From Deltaproteobacteria bacterium (lineage in GTDB: Bacteria > Desulfobacterota > Desulfobaccia > Desulfobaccales > 0-14-0-80-60-11), in assembly GCA_021813445.1 (NCBI GenBank), contig JAKAKP010000098.1, positions 1-42,388 on the forward strand: a stretch of DNA of 42,388 bases, written 5' to 3'. Shown piece by piece: positions 1 through 7,959 of this stretch. The notes beneath the pieces are model-generated. The model was not told the DNA's origin. It saw only the letters and a program-made list of their open reading frames with translations, and did not search any database. Numbering within the stretch: the first letter of the stretch is position 1; every line of letters starts with the position of its first letter. Position numbers and translations under genes: made by a program.

Positions 1-140
1 TTGGATTATCCTTTAATGGAGGGTTACGTTGTCCCAGGAGCTTCACACCGAAGCGTTGCCGCTTCCGCATGTCCTGGTAGGCTACTCCTGACGGAACAGG
101 AGGTTTTGTCCTCACTCACTACGTGAGCCAAAACAATTAC
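1..140 (+). mobile_element. Probable right end of a mobile element (candidate IS200/IS605-like)
   Basis: A reading frame is open from the window edge to a stop at 124-126; its 41 residues match no family I can name. Its last part holds two perfect stem-loops: CTCCTG/CAGGAG (85-102, six-base loop) and CTCAC/GTGAG (115-127, three-base loop). A sensor gene on the other strand stops directly beyond, at 141. Stem-loops overlapping the 3' end of an ORF and running to the element boundary are typical of tnpB genes and their omega RNA in IS200/IS605 elements, so I infer such an end. The transposase body lies outside the window and the family is uncertain. Confidence 0.27.
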
Positions 141-458
141 TTATGCGACTTCACGTCGCACTTGGGCGAACAACTTGCCATCGATGCCGTAAATAGCGGC
201 TACTTCAATTTCCGACTCCGCGGCCAGGGCCGCCAGGGTTTCCCCGGCAGATTTTCTGTCATTAAACACCAGCGCCGCAGAGCTGTTGAGACCGATAACC
301 TCCGCCAGGGTCGCGGCTCTTTCCACTAATTGGTGGCGATCGAGAGTCATCTCTACCATAATAAAAGCAAACAAAGTTATGACCAACACTATGACGCTGG
401 TCAACAATGCGATAAACGTTGCTTTGCTTCTTATTGATAAATTTCGAAAGATGTTCAT
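141..458 (-). pseudogene. Truncated CHASE8-type membrane sensor, N-terminal part only
   Basis: The 105 residues have a short cytoplasmic start (MNIFRNLSIRSKATF), one membrane helix at about 13-35, and a periplasmic stretch ending in AAIYGIDGKLFAQ, characteristic of the CHASE8 sensor domain of YfiN-type diguanylate cyclases and related histidine kinases. Intact relatives continue through a second membrane helix, HAMP and an output domain. Here the frame ends abruptly at a TAA beside a probable mobile-element end. The gene follows the yfiR-like gene by 18 bases in the same direction, the usual partner arrangement. It is probably non-functional as a signalling enzyme. Which output domain was lost (GGDEF or kinase) cannot be told. 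Confidence 0.7.
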
Positions 459-476
459 GTCATCTTCCCCGCGACT

Positions 477-1052
477 TTAGTCACCTCTAAGAATAGCTAA
501 TTTTAGGAGTTGCGAACTGATCTTTAAGCCGCTTCTTCGGGCATTAGTCACATCTATGTGGAAACGGATCTTATCTTCCTGGCGGATGAGATTAATCATG
601 CCGCCGAGTCTGGCGAAATCGTCCACTTCATCGGTGACTATCAGCACCGGGAGGCCTTTGAGCGCGGCCATGGCCGCCGCCAGAGCCGGTTCCTCAGCGG
701 CGCTGGCAAAAAAGATCTGGCAGGTTTTCAACTCCTGGGCGTGCCGGCAGCGTTTGACCACCAATTTGCGGCCTTGAACCTCCTTGCCCTGCAAAGCTTC
801 CAGTGCCGGGGCCAAAGGTTCCCGTTCTAAAATGCCCAGGGTGATGGTGCCCGGGTTAGCGGCAAAGGCACTGGGAGGCCATTCCACGAATTTGGTGAAG
901 TTATATAAGAAAGCTGCTTTCACCTGAGTCTCGCTCACCTCTTGCGCGGCGGCGTGGACTGCGGCTCCCAGGGAGAAGAAAAGCCACCACCCCACCAGCA
1001 GCAAACTCAGGCATAGTCGTTTTTGCCGGAAAAATGAGGTGGTCAAGGACAT
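477..1052 (-). CDS. YfiR-family periplasmic regulator (DUF4154)
   Basis: About 191 residues with an N-terminal signal sequence (hydrophobic LCLSLLLVGWWLFF segment, Ala-rich cleavage region), then the YfiR pattern: VKAAFLYNFTKFVEWP near the mature start, ITLGIL, a central CQIFFAS strand, and a late GGMINLI...IRFHIDV stretch. YfiR proteins are periplasmic repressors of the membrane diguanylate cyclase YfiN and couple envelope state to c-di-GMP. The ATG at 1052 is preferred: GGAG lies about 12 bases upstream, whereas the TTG at 1070 has no ribosome binding site. It sits between a TonB receptor and a CHASE8 sensor fragment on the same strand, a common triad. Its cognate sensor is broken here, so it may be orphaned. 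Confidence 0.87.
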   Translation of the reverse strand: MSLTTSFFRQKRLCLSLLLVGWWLFFSLGAAVHAAAQEVSETQVKAAFLYNFTKFVEWPPSAFAANPGTITLGILEREPLAPALEALQGKEVQGRKLVVKRCRHAQELKTCQIFFASAAEEPALAAAMAALKGLPVLIVTDEVDDFARLGGMINLIRQEDKIRFHIDVTNARRSGLKISSQLLKLAILRGD

Positions 1053-1130
1053 CTGGAAGATGATCTCCAAAGTAAGGAGCTGGTCATGGCTAGCAGCGAA
1101 GAATCTGGGCGGCTGTCACCCGTGCCCTGG

Positions 1131-3209
1131 TCAATACGTATAGGTAAGCTTTACCCTGAAGGTAATGCCATCCTGGATGATGCTGTTCAGGCCTACCATC
1201 AGGTGTTCGTTGCCCCCGGGGTCGCGGAATCTTTGATTCAGGAGGTTGTAGGCGGAAGCCGACAATTCGACCCCTTTCACCAGATTTTTGTTAAACAAGG
1301 TCAGGTTGACCAGGACCACATCGCCCACGTGGCTGTTATCTATGGTTTTTCGCGGGCTATAGTATTGGACTTCCAGCCCGGAAAAGAGTTTATTCTTATA
1401 TAGGGGGACAATGAGGTTGACCTTGGGCAGGTGGGCAGGGGAGTTGCTCAGCAAATTGCCGGTCTGAAGGTTCTTGGCTTCCTGTAAGGCATAGCTGATG
1501 CGCCCTTCCCAGCCGTTGGCCCATTTGCCGCCTAGTTCCAGTTCCAGGCCTTTGGCCTCAATCCGGTCGGTATTTTTGAACACGGTGAGGCCGTCCGCGG
1601 GGTCGATCTGTTGGGTGATGAGGTCGCGCATGCGGTAATAATAGCCGGAGGCCACCAGGCGATAATGTTTGCCGAAGTATTGCTCCCAGGCCACTTCATA
1701 GGTCTGGATTCTTTCGGGTTTCAGGTCGGGATTGGATTTGGCGGTGACGCCGCCGTCCTGGTAAAACATTTCATAGGCGTTGGGGGCGCGAAAGGCCTGG
1801 CCATAGAGTAATTTGAGGGCCCCGGTCTTGATGGGGGAATAAATCAAGGCCACCCGGGGGCTGACGTTGCCCCCGAAGCTGCTGTAGTGATCGTAACGCA
1901 CCCCGGCATTGAGCTTGAGGTTGTGCAGGATGGTGAATTCGTCCTGGCCGTAAAAGGCATAAACCTGAGAATGGCGTTGATCGTCCAGGAAGCTGGTCAT
2001 CGGCGTCAGGTCGAAGTTCCGCTGTTCCAGGCGGAAATTGTCCCGGTACTCGGTGCCCAGGATCACCTTATGCCGGTTGAACAAGGTCCGGCAGACCTGC
2101 AATTCCCCGGTCCACCAATCGGCCCGGCCGATATCTCTATTTTCGCCGATACCCGTGAGGTTGCCGGCGTCATCGAACCGGTTGATAAAATAAAAGCCGT
2201 CATAGGGATAATGGTCATAAGAGAAACGGGCCAGGACCTGCCAATCACTGGCAAAAGTGTGATTGTATCTCAAATCAAGGTAGGCCCGGGCATCGATGGT
2301 GCGGTTCCGGGGATCGCCGAAAACGGTGTCGTAGGCGCCGGTGGGAATGCCCTTTTCCCGGGAATGAAAGACCCCGGTAAGGGTGAAATCCTGATAACCG
2401 AGTTTGCCGAAGGCGCTGTAAAACTGGTCATAGTCGCAATTACGGGCAATGCCTTGATGTTTTTCCGGGGTATCAAATTCCCGGAAAAAGAGCTTGGGTC
2501 CCTGACTGCTGTAATAGGAGCCGGAAACCAGCGCCTCCGCGCCGTTGGCCCATTTCTGGCCGTAGGTCCCCCGGCCTTTATAGGTGTTGAAACTGCCGGC
2601 GTCCCCGGACATTTCCAGCCCTTTAACTCCCCCGCCGCTGCGGGTGATGACATTGATGACCCCTAAAAGGGCATTGGTGCCATAAATGGAAGAGCTGGGA
2701 CCGCGGATCACCTCCACCCGCTCAATAAGATCAATATCCAGGGGGAAATCCGTGCCCAGGGGAGCCTGGTCGTATACGGGGTCATTGAGGCGATGGCCGT
2801 CAATCAATAAGAGGATGCGGGTGCTGTAATCCCCCGGCCGGTTAAAACCCCGGATTCCCAAGTAATTGTAATTACGGTCATTAGTAACGAAAAAGCCCCG
2901 GACGCTGCGCAGAATATCAGCCAGGGTGCGGTAGCCGTATTTTTTGATTTCGTTCTTATTGATGATGGTGACCGCAGCCGGGGCTTCCAGCAATTTTTGC
3001 TCAAATTTGGAGGCCCCATAAACGGAGAGGTTCATCAACTCCTGAAGGCTAAGTTCGGTGAGGTCTTGGGGAGGAGGAGCCGCGGCCGGTCGTTCTATTC
3101 TCAGAAGGAGGACGCAAAAGCAGATGAGAAACCCGAAGAAGATCTTTGCTATCAGCGGGTGGAAAGCAAAATCCGTTTTGACATCCCTGGTACAGGTAAA
3201 TTTCATCAT
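1131..3209 (-). CDS. TonB-dependent outer-membrane receptor
   Basis: 692 residues. A signal sequence around residues 20-40 precedes a plug domain with APAAVTIINKNEIKKYGYRT, GIRGFNRPGDYSTRILLLID and the hallmark VEVIRGPSSSIYGTNALLGVINVIT. A 22-strand-type barrel follows, with LKPERIQTYEVAWEQYF and a C-terminus ending in aromatic LTYTY, as outer-membrane barrels do. It would import a ligand across the outer membrane using TonB-ExbBD energy. The N-terminal DLTELSLQELMNLSVYGASK segment is typical of the receptors found next to YfiR and CHASE8 sensors. Two in-frame ATGs stand at 3209 and 3206. The ligand cannot be read from the sequence; this subgroup is often loosely annotated as siderophore or vitamin B12 receptors. 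Confidence 0.92.
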   Translation of the reverse strand: MMKFTCTRDVKTDFAFHPLIAKIFFGFLICFCVLLLRIERPAAAPPPQDLTELSLQELMNLSVYGASKFEQKLLEAPAAVTIINKNEIKKYGYRTLADILRSVRGFFVTNDRNYNYLGIRGFNRPGDYSTRILLLIDGHRLNDPVYDQAPLGTDFPLDIDLIERVEVIRGPSSSIYGTNALLGVINVITRSGGGVKGLEMSGDAGSFNTYKGRGTYGQKWANGAEALVSGSYYSSQGPKLFFREFDTPEKHQGIARNCDYDQFYSAFGKLGYQDFTLTGVFHSREKGIPTGAYDTVFGDPRNRTIDARAYLDLRYNHTFASDWQVLARFSYDHYPYDGFYFINRFDDAGNLTGIGENRDIGRADWWTGELQVCRTLFNRHKVILGTEYRDNFRLEQRNFDLTPMTSFLDDQRHSQVYAFYGQDEFTILHNLKLNAGVRYDHYSSFGGNVSPRVALIYSPIKTGALKLLYGQAFRAPNAYEMFYQDGGVTAKSNPDLKPERIQTYEVAWEQYFGKHYRLVASGYYYRMRDLITQQIDPADGLTVFKNTDRIEAKGLELELGGKWANGWEGRISYALQEAKNLQTGNLLSNSPAHLPKVNLIVPLYKNKLFSGLEVQYYSPRKTIDNSHVGDVVLVNLTLFNKNLVKGVELSASAYNLLNQRFRDPGGNEHLMVGLNSIIQDGITFRVKLTYTY

Positions 3210-3623
3210 AATTCAAAAAAATTAAAAAAATTACTGGCAGTTGCAGATTGAAATCCCGTAGTCATGCTGAAGATGCCTAAGTTGATAAAATTTATTTAAA
3301 GAAAATAAGACGTGCAGATTTTGCCATATTGCCCGGATAAGATCAAGAGGGGACTACCAATTAGAGACGACAGCCGCCGGACCTGAAGGATGGAAAACCG
3401 AACCGCTTCCCCTTTGATGAAATGACAGCTCCCCTCTGGAAAAATACGGCCGGAACCGCGTATTACTTTAGAAAATATCGAGGGGTTAAGGAGCGGCCGC
3501 AGATAGGGGAAACCCCGATTTTCAGCCCCTCTGGGCAGCACTCTTAAATTCCTAAAACAGCCGTGATTTTGCAGGGTTTTCCGAGAAGGGCAAATAGCGC
3601 GGTCCCAGGCCTGAGTTCTCGCA
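3210..3623. other. Intergenic region between divergent genes, no gene seen
   Basis: The stretch separates the minus-strand receptor from the plus-strand kinase. It is AT-rich next to the receptor start. Short frames on both strands have no ribosome binding site and no recognisable protein pattern. I see no repeat of the kind found elsewhere in the window. Confidence 0.6.
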
Positions 3624-3652
3624 TTGCATATTATGCGGATTCCGCTTATAAT
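3624..3652 (+). promoter_or_regulatory. Sigma70-type promoter of the kinase-regulator operon, with dyad in the spacer
   Basis: A -35 box TTGCAT (3624-3629) and a perfect -10 box TATAAT (3647-3652) are separated by 17 bases. The spacer contains the inverted repeat GCGGA-T-TCCGC (3635-3645), placed where a bound repressor would block RNA polymerase. Transcription would start near 3659, about 60 bases before the kinase ATG at 3719. Confidence 0.6.
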
Positions 3653-3718
3653 TTGCTGCGTTAGGGCAAGAGCCTGATTTCTGGAAGTTTATAGCCTTTT
3701 AAAGGTGTCCCCAGCCCC

Positions 3719-5215
3719 ATGAAGCAAACGACTTTCCGCATCCGCCGGCGCATCATCCAGGCCTTTCTCTTCTGTGTTCTGGGGGTCTTGATCTTTGCGG
3801 GCCTGAGCTTCCAGACGCACCGGGAAATCGGCCGGCACCTGAAGCTGGTGGAACTGGCCGATGACCTGGTGAATAATATCCTGGAAATTCGGCGGTTTGA
3901 GAAAAACTTCTTCCTTTATAAAAAACCGGACAGCCTGAGAGAGGCCCGGGCCTATCTGCTGCGGGTGGATCAGCTTTGCCGCCGCCAGGAAGCAGGCATC
4001 CTGAAGCTGACCCGGGGCCCGCAGTTGCAACAATTTCATCAAACTCTCAAACAATACCAGGAAACCTTCAAGCAAATCGAGGCCCTGATGCAAGAAACCG
4101 CCCGCGGCCCGCAATCCCCAGACCTCATGCCCCTGGAGGAGAACCTGCGGAACCTGGGCCAGGACCTCTTGAGCATGGCCGAGCACTGGGCCAGGGAGGA
4201 AAGGGCCGCCATTGACCGCCTCTTCCTCCAGGCCATGTATCTCTTTGTGGCGTCCATGGCGGTCTTTGTGATTTTGGGGGTGCTGGTGGCCTGGTACGTC
4301 TCCCGGCTCCTGGTGCGGCCGCTTTTCCAGATGCACCGGTACATGGAAAAGATCGCGCACGGCGATTACACTCCCATCCCTGAATCCGAAGTCAAATCCG
4401 AAGAGTTTTTTACCATGTTCCGGGCTTTCAACCGCATGATTCAGGAGCTGGAGCACCATCAGGAGCAACTGGTGCAATCCGGCAAGATCGCCGCTATCGG
4501 CACCCTGACCTCCGGGGTCGCACATGAATTGAACAATCCCATCAACAACATTGTGCTCACCGCGGAGGCCCTCAAAGAAGATTTCTCCCAGCTCCCCCAG
4601 GAAGAAGCCCTGGAAATGATCCAGGACATCCTGGTGCAATCCGGCCGGGCCTCGGATATCGTCAAAAACCTCCTGGACTTCTCCCGTTCCGAACAACCTG
4701 AATTTGAAGAAGTGTCCATCAACAACGTCCTGCGGGAAACCCTGAAACTGGTGCAAAACCAGGTTACCCTGGCCGGCATCGAGGTCAAGAAAGACCTGCC
4801 CCCTGATCTGCCCCATATTTTGGGAAACATAAAAACCCTGCAACAGGTCTTTTTGAATCTCTTTATCAACGCGGTCCAGGCCATGAAGGACGGGGGCATC
4901 CTCTCCATCCGCTCTTTGGAGAGCGAAGACCGGGAATGGCTCAAAGTGGAAGTGACGGATACCGGTGAGGGCATCGCGCCCGAGGATCTGCCCCACATCT
5001 TTGAGCCCTTCTACACCACCAAGGAAGTGGGGCGGGGCACCGGCCTGGGGTTGTCCGTCAGTTTCAGCATCGCCCAGAAGCACGGCGGCCATATTGAGGT
5101 GAAGAGCCAAGTGGGCCAGGGGTCCACCTTCACGGTGTTCCTGCCGGTGTTGGCGGCAGAAGAAATAATTCCCGCAAACCAGGGAGAGGCGTATGCGTCT
5201 CGCAGTGGTGGATGA
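3719..5215 (+). CDS. Membrane sensor histidine kinase (HAMP, HisKA, HATPase_c)
   Basis: 498 residues. Membrane helices lie near residues 11-33 and 178-200, flanking a largely helical periplasmic sensor of about 145 residues (NILEIRRFEKNFFLYKK region). A HAMP linker (RPLFQMHRYMEKIAHGDY) leads to the dimerisation and phosphoacceptor helix SGVAHELNNPINNI with His269. The ATP-binding domain follows: N box NLFINAVQAM, DTGEGIAPEDLPHIFEPFYTTK, and GTGLGLSVSFSI. It autophosphorylates on His269 and passes phosphate to the regulator encoded next, whose ATG lies 23 bases inside this gene, implying coupled translation. The H-box is of the NtrB/ZraS-like type that pairs with sigma54 activators. The signal sensed is unknown. 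Confidence 0.93.
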   Translation: MKQTTFRIRRRIIQAFLFCVLGVLIFAGLSFQTHREIGRHLKLVELADDLVNNILEIRRFEKNFFLYKKPDSLREARAYLLRVDQLCRRQEAGILKLTRGPQLQQFHQTLKQYQETFKQIEALMQETARGPQSPDLMPLEENLRNLGQDLLSMAEHWAREERAAIDRLFLQAMYLFVASMAVFVILGVLVAWYVSRLLVRPLFQMHRYMEKIAHGDYTPIPESEVKSEEFFTMFRAFNRMIQELEHHQEQLVQSGKIAAIGTLTSGVAHELNNPINNIVLTAEALKEDFSQLPQEEALEMIQDILVQSGRASDIVKNLLDFSRSEQPEFEEVSINNVLRETLKLVQNQVTLAGIEVKKDLPPDLPHILGNIKTLQQVFLNLFINAVQAMKDGGILSIRSLESEDREWLKVEVTDTGEGIAPEDLPHIFEPFYTTKEVGRGTGLGLSVSFSIAQKHGGHIEVKSQVGQGSTFTVFLPVLAAEEIIPANQGEAYASRSGG

Positions 5216-6539
5216 CGAGACCATCGTCCAAAAAAGACTGCAATCCGCGCTGGCCAAAGAAGGCTACCAGGTTTCCACCTTCGGCTCCGGTGAGGAGTTC
5301 CTCAAAGCCCTGACCATCCCCCCCTTCGATCTCGTTTTCCTGGACGTAATTCTGCCCGGCATCAACGGCATGGACACCCTGAAGCGCATCAAGGCCGAGG
5401 CCCCGGATACCGAGGTCATCATCATGACTGGCCGGGCCTCCCTGGACGCGGCCATCGAAGCCGTGAAACTGGGGGCTTTCCATTACATCGCCAAACCTTT
5501 CAAACTGGAGGAAGTGAGGCATTTGGCGGCTCGGGCCCTGGAACATAAAGGGCTGCTGGTGGAAAACCGGGACCTCAAGGCCCGGCTGGTGCCGCTCGAA
5601 GGCTGGGGCGAGGTGATCGGGGTCAGCCAGGGCATTAAAGAGGTCTTTGCCGTGATCCGCAAAGTGGCCCCCTTGAGCTGCCATGTCCTGATCCAGGGGG
5701 AATCCGGCACGGGCAAGGAACTGGTGGCCCGCCTCATCCACCGGGAGAGCCCCCGGCGGGACAAGCCCTTTGTCGCTTTTAACTGCGCCGGTTTTACCGA
5801 TGAGCTGATCGCCAGCGAACTCTTCGGTTACGAACGGGGCGCGTTCACCGGCGCCACCGCCACCAAGATCGGCATCCTGGAAACCGCGCACCAGGGCACG
5901 GTCTTCATGGACGAAATCGGGGATATGCCCGCAGGCATGCAGGCCAAGCTGCTCCGGGTCATCCAGGAGCAGCAGGTCTTGCGGGTGGGAGGCAACAAGC
6001 CCATTCAACTGGACCTGCGCTTCATCACCGCGTCCAATAAGGATATGAAACGGGAGGTCCAGGAGGGCAGATTCCGGGAAGACTTGTTCTTCCGCCTCAA
6101 CGTGGTGCAGATCACCATTCCCTGCCTCCGGGACCGCAAAGAAGATATCCCGCCCCTGGTGCAGCATTTCCTGGCCAAGTACAGCCGCAAGTTCGCCAAA
6201 AGGGTCAAGGGCCTGGACGCCGAGGCCCGGGACGCGCTCCTGGCTTACTCCTATCCGGGGAACGTCCGGGAACTGGAGAACATCATCGAGCGGGCCGTGG
6301 CCCTGGCGGAAAGCAGCACCCTGAGCCTGGCCGACCTGCCCCTGGACCTCCGGGAGTTCTCGGTGACCCCCTACCGGGAATGGAATACCCTGGAGGAGCA
6401 GGAGCGGGAATACATCGCTAAAATCCTCGCCTACACCGAATACAACATCGGCCAGACCGCTCAGATCCTCTCCCTGCCCCGCACCACCCTCTGGCGCAAG
6501 ATGCGCAAGTACGGGCTGGCGAAGGGGGAAGGGGGGTGA
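5193..6539 (+). CDS. NtrC-family sigma54 response regulator
   Basis: 448 residues. The receiver domain (1-120) has the acidic pair D7/D8, phosphoacceptor D51, T79 and K101. The central AAA+ domain has Walker A GESGTGKE (about 169-176), the sigma54-contacting loop GAFTGA (216-221) and Walker B VFMDEIGD, plus [17 protein letters not shown]-terminal Fis-type helix-turn-helix contains IGQTAQILSLPRTTLWRKMRKYG. Once phosphorylated by the upstream kinase it would open sigma54 promoters by ATP hydrolysis. All key residues are present. Its start overlaps the kinase gene. No target promoter with a clear -24/-12 element was found in this window, so its regulon is unknown. Confidence 0.95.
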   Translation: MRLAVVDDETIVQKRLQSALAKEGYQVSTFGSGEEFLKALTIPPFDLVFLDVILPGINGMDTLKRIKAEAPDTEVIIMTGRASLDAAIEAVKLGAFHYIAKPFKLEEVRHLAARALEHKGLLVENRDLKARLVPLEGWGEVIGVSQGIKEVFAVIRKVAPLSCHVLIQGESGTGKELVARLIHRESPRRDKPFVAFNCAGFTDELIASELFGYERGAFTGATATKIGILETAHQGTVFMDEIGDMPAGMQAKLLRVIQEQQVLRVGGNKPIQLDLRFITASNKDMKREVQEGRFREDLFFRLNVVQITIPCLRDRKEDIPPLVQHFLAKYSRKFAKRVKGLDAEARDALLAYSYPGNVRELENIIERAVALAESSTLSLADLPLDLREFSVTPYREWNTLEEQEREYIAKILAYTEYNIGQTAQILSLPRTTLWRKMRKYGLAKGEGG

Positions 6540-6580
6540 GGGGCCAGGGGGCAGAAAAAGGTCTGGCGGCCTTTTTCCCT

Positions 6581-6631
6581 GGTTCCCAAGTTGTACTTGG
6601 GAACCCAAATGGGACCCAAGCTATGCTTGGG
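6581..6631. repeat. Two TTCCCAAG-type palindromes
   Basis: GGTTCCCAAG (6581-6590) and CTTGGGAACC (6596-6605) form a perfect ten-base-arm palindrome with a five-base loop. A second, shorter one follows: CCCAAG (6615-6620) and CTTGGG (6626-6631). The same arms recur at 20849-20873, 23146-23168 and 24365-24389 with different loops, which marks a dispersed repeat family. Transcribed in either direction they form strong hairpins. Confidence 0.85.
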
Positions 6632-6699
6632 GGCCTTATCGAAACCAGGTAAGTCTGTTAACGAGATGCAATCTTGAGGGAGCGGGCAGGTCCCATGAG

Positions 6700-6721
6700 C
6701 CCCACCCCCTCCCCCCATCCC
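6700..6721 (-). other. G-rich tract behind arsM, possible G-quadruplex
   Basis: On the minus strand four runs of three to six G are separated by one or two bases, starting five bases past the arsM stop codon. This fits the simple quadruplex pattern in the arsM 3' untranslated RNA. Confidence 0.4.
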
Positions 6722-6725
6722 GAGG

Positions 6726-7553
6726 TCAAGAGGCTGGCTTCACCGCTTCGATACTGGCCGAAACGATTAAGTCTTCAATCTTTCGTCCCGGCGCCCATTC
6801 CCGGATGACCTGGCGACTTTCATCTTTAGGCTGGATGCGAATCTGCTGGAACCCGGACTCCGTCAGCATATCCTCCAGTTCGTCGATAAAAGCGGCCCCG
6901 GCAATGCAGCATGTATAAAGGGCCAGATCGTTGCGAACCTCTGGAGGCATGGGCGCGGTGGCGACGATATCAGAAATGGCCAGCCGCCCTCCGGGCCGCA
7001 GAACCCGGAAGGCTTCCCGGAATACCTGGCCCTTATCCGGGGAGAGATTGATGACGCAGTTGGAGATGATGACATCAACGCTGGCGTCGGCCGCCGGCAG
7101 GTGTTCGATTTCCCCCAGACGGAACTCGACATTGGCATAACCGGCGGTAGCGGCATTTTCCCGGGCTTTGGCCACCATCTCCGCGGTCATGTCCACCCCG
7201 ATGACCTGTCCGCTTGGCCCCACCTGCCGGGCCGCCAGGAAACAATCAAAGCCCGCGCCGCTGCCCAAATCCAGCACTCTTTCTCCCGGCTGCAACGCCG
7301 CGATGGCCTGGGGATTGCCGCAGCCCAGCCCTAAATCCGCGCCCGCCGGCACCGCCTGCAGTTCCTCCGGGGAATAACCGATCTGCAAAGAGGAAACGCC
7401 CAGGGAGGTGGCCGCGGGGCCGGAACAACACCCCGGGGAAGCGCAGCCGCAGCCCGGCTGGCCACTCTCGGCTATTTCCCCATATCTTTTCCTTACCGAC
7501 TCCCTGATCTTCCCAGGTGTTGGGTATTTCTCCTTAGAAGTTACTTCGGTCAT
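6726..7553 (-). CDS. arsM: Arsenite methyltransferase ArsM
   Basis: 275 residues, cytoplasmic. The SAM-binding fold is clear: VLDLGSGAGFDCFLAAR (motif I), IGVDMT, and RVLRPGGRLAISDIV. ArsM-specific cysteines include an N-terminal cluster (GCGCASPGCCSG), LGCGNP before motif I, SNCVINL, and LYTCCIAGA. The enzyme transfers methyl groups from SAM to thiol-bound arsenite, giving methylated and finally volatile arsines. It overlaps the end of arsR by 20 bases, so it should be induced together with it. No arsenite permease or ArsC is nearby, so the pair looks like a self-contained methylation module. All residues expected for activity appear present. Confidence 0.95.
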   Translation of the reverse strand: MTEVTSKEKYPTPGKIRESVRKRYGEIAESGQPGCGCASPGCCSGPAATSLGVSSLQIGYSPEELQAVPAGADLGLGCGNPQAIAALQPGERVLDLGSGAGFDCFLAARQVGPSGQVIGVDMTAEMVAKARENAATAGYANVEFRLGEIEHLPAADASVDVIISNCVINLSPDKGQVFREAFRVLRPGGRLAISDIVATAPMPPEVRNDLALYTCCIAGAAFIDELEDMLTESGFQQIRIQPKDESRQVIREWAPGRKIEDLIVSASIEAVKPAS

Positions 7554-7923
7554 TTGCCTTTTCCTCCATTGATCCGGTTTCTTTCTCCAACAAGGTCGGC
7601 AGTGAGCCGCCGCTTAGCAAATTCGCCAATCCGAGAACGGTTTCCCGATCAACCCAACACAGGATGTTCTTTCCACGCCTTTCCACGCGGATGAGTTCTG
7701 CCCGCCGCAGTTCCTTGAGGTGATGAGACACGGTGGAAGGATCTATCTCCAGGTCCCGGCCGAGTTCACCGACGCAGCGGCGTATCGCCGCGTCAGAACT
7801 GCATTTGGTTCCGGGGGGGCAGCAGGAAACCAGGCGCAAGAAGATATGCAAGCGGTTCGGATTGGACAGGGCCTTGAAGACCTCTGCCAAGCGGTGCACC
7901 TCATCTTTTTGATTGTTTGACAT
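7534..7923 (-). CDS. arsR: ArsR/SmtB-family arsenic-responsive repressor
   Basis: 129 residues with a winged-helix fold: AEVFKALSNPNRLHIFLRL opens the domain, and DPSTVSHHLKELRRAELI is the recognition helix region, followed by the wing RRGKNILCWV. It lacks the classical ELCVCDL arsenic site of E. coli ArsR. Instead it has C34, C35, C41 and C50 in a CCPPGTKC...RRC arrangement, a likely alternative trivalent arsenic site. It would repress its own operon until arsenite binds. The ATG at 7921-7923 sits in the middle of a perfect palindrome and only seven bases behind the -10 box, so the message is predicted to be leaderless. No later in-frame start would leave an intact domain. Confidence 0.93.
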   Translation of the reverse strand: MSNNQKDEVHRLAEVFKALSNPNRLHIFLRLVSCCPPGTKCSSDAAIRRCVGELGRDLEIDPSTVSHHLKELRRAELIRVERRGKNILCWVDRETVLGLANLLSGGSLPTLLEKETGSMEEKANDRSNF

Positions 7924-7959
7924 ATGTCAAACTATAAAGACAAGGGTTTTCTTTGTCAA
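7915..7959 (-). promoter_or_regulatory. arsRM promoter and operator overlapping the arsR start codon
   Basis: Reading on the minus strand, TTGACA (7954-7959) and TATAGT (7931-7936) are 17 bases apart, a near-consensus sigma70 promoter. The perfect 18-base palindrome GTTTGACATATGTCAAAC covers 7915-7932, overlapping the -10 box, the predicted start of transcription and the ATG. This is the natural ArsR operator. With transcription starting at about 7924, one base before the ATG, no ribosome binding site would be present. Confidence 0.8.

Noticed and set aside
3296-3541. 81-codon minus-strand frame in the receptor-kinase intergenic region
   Set aside because: No ribosome binding site and no protein pattern; it lies in what should be promoter DNA.
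3689-5257. Long minus-strand open frame opposite the histidine kinase
   Set aside because: It is the mirror of a GC-rich gene with clear kinase motifs on the plus strand; its composition (many Gly, His, Gln, Phe) shows no family pattern.
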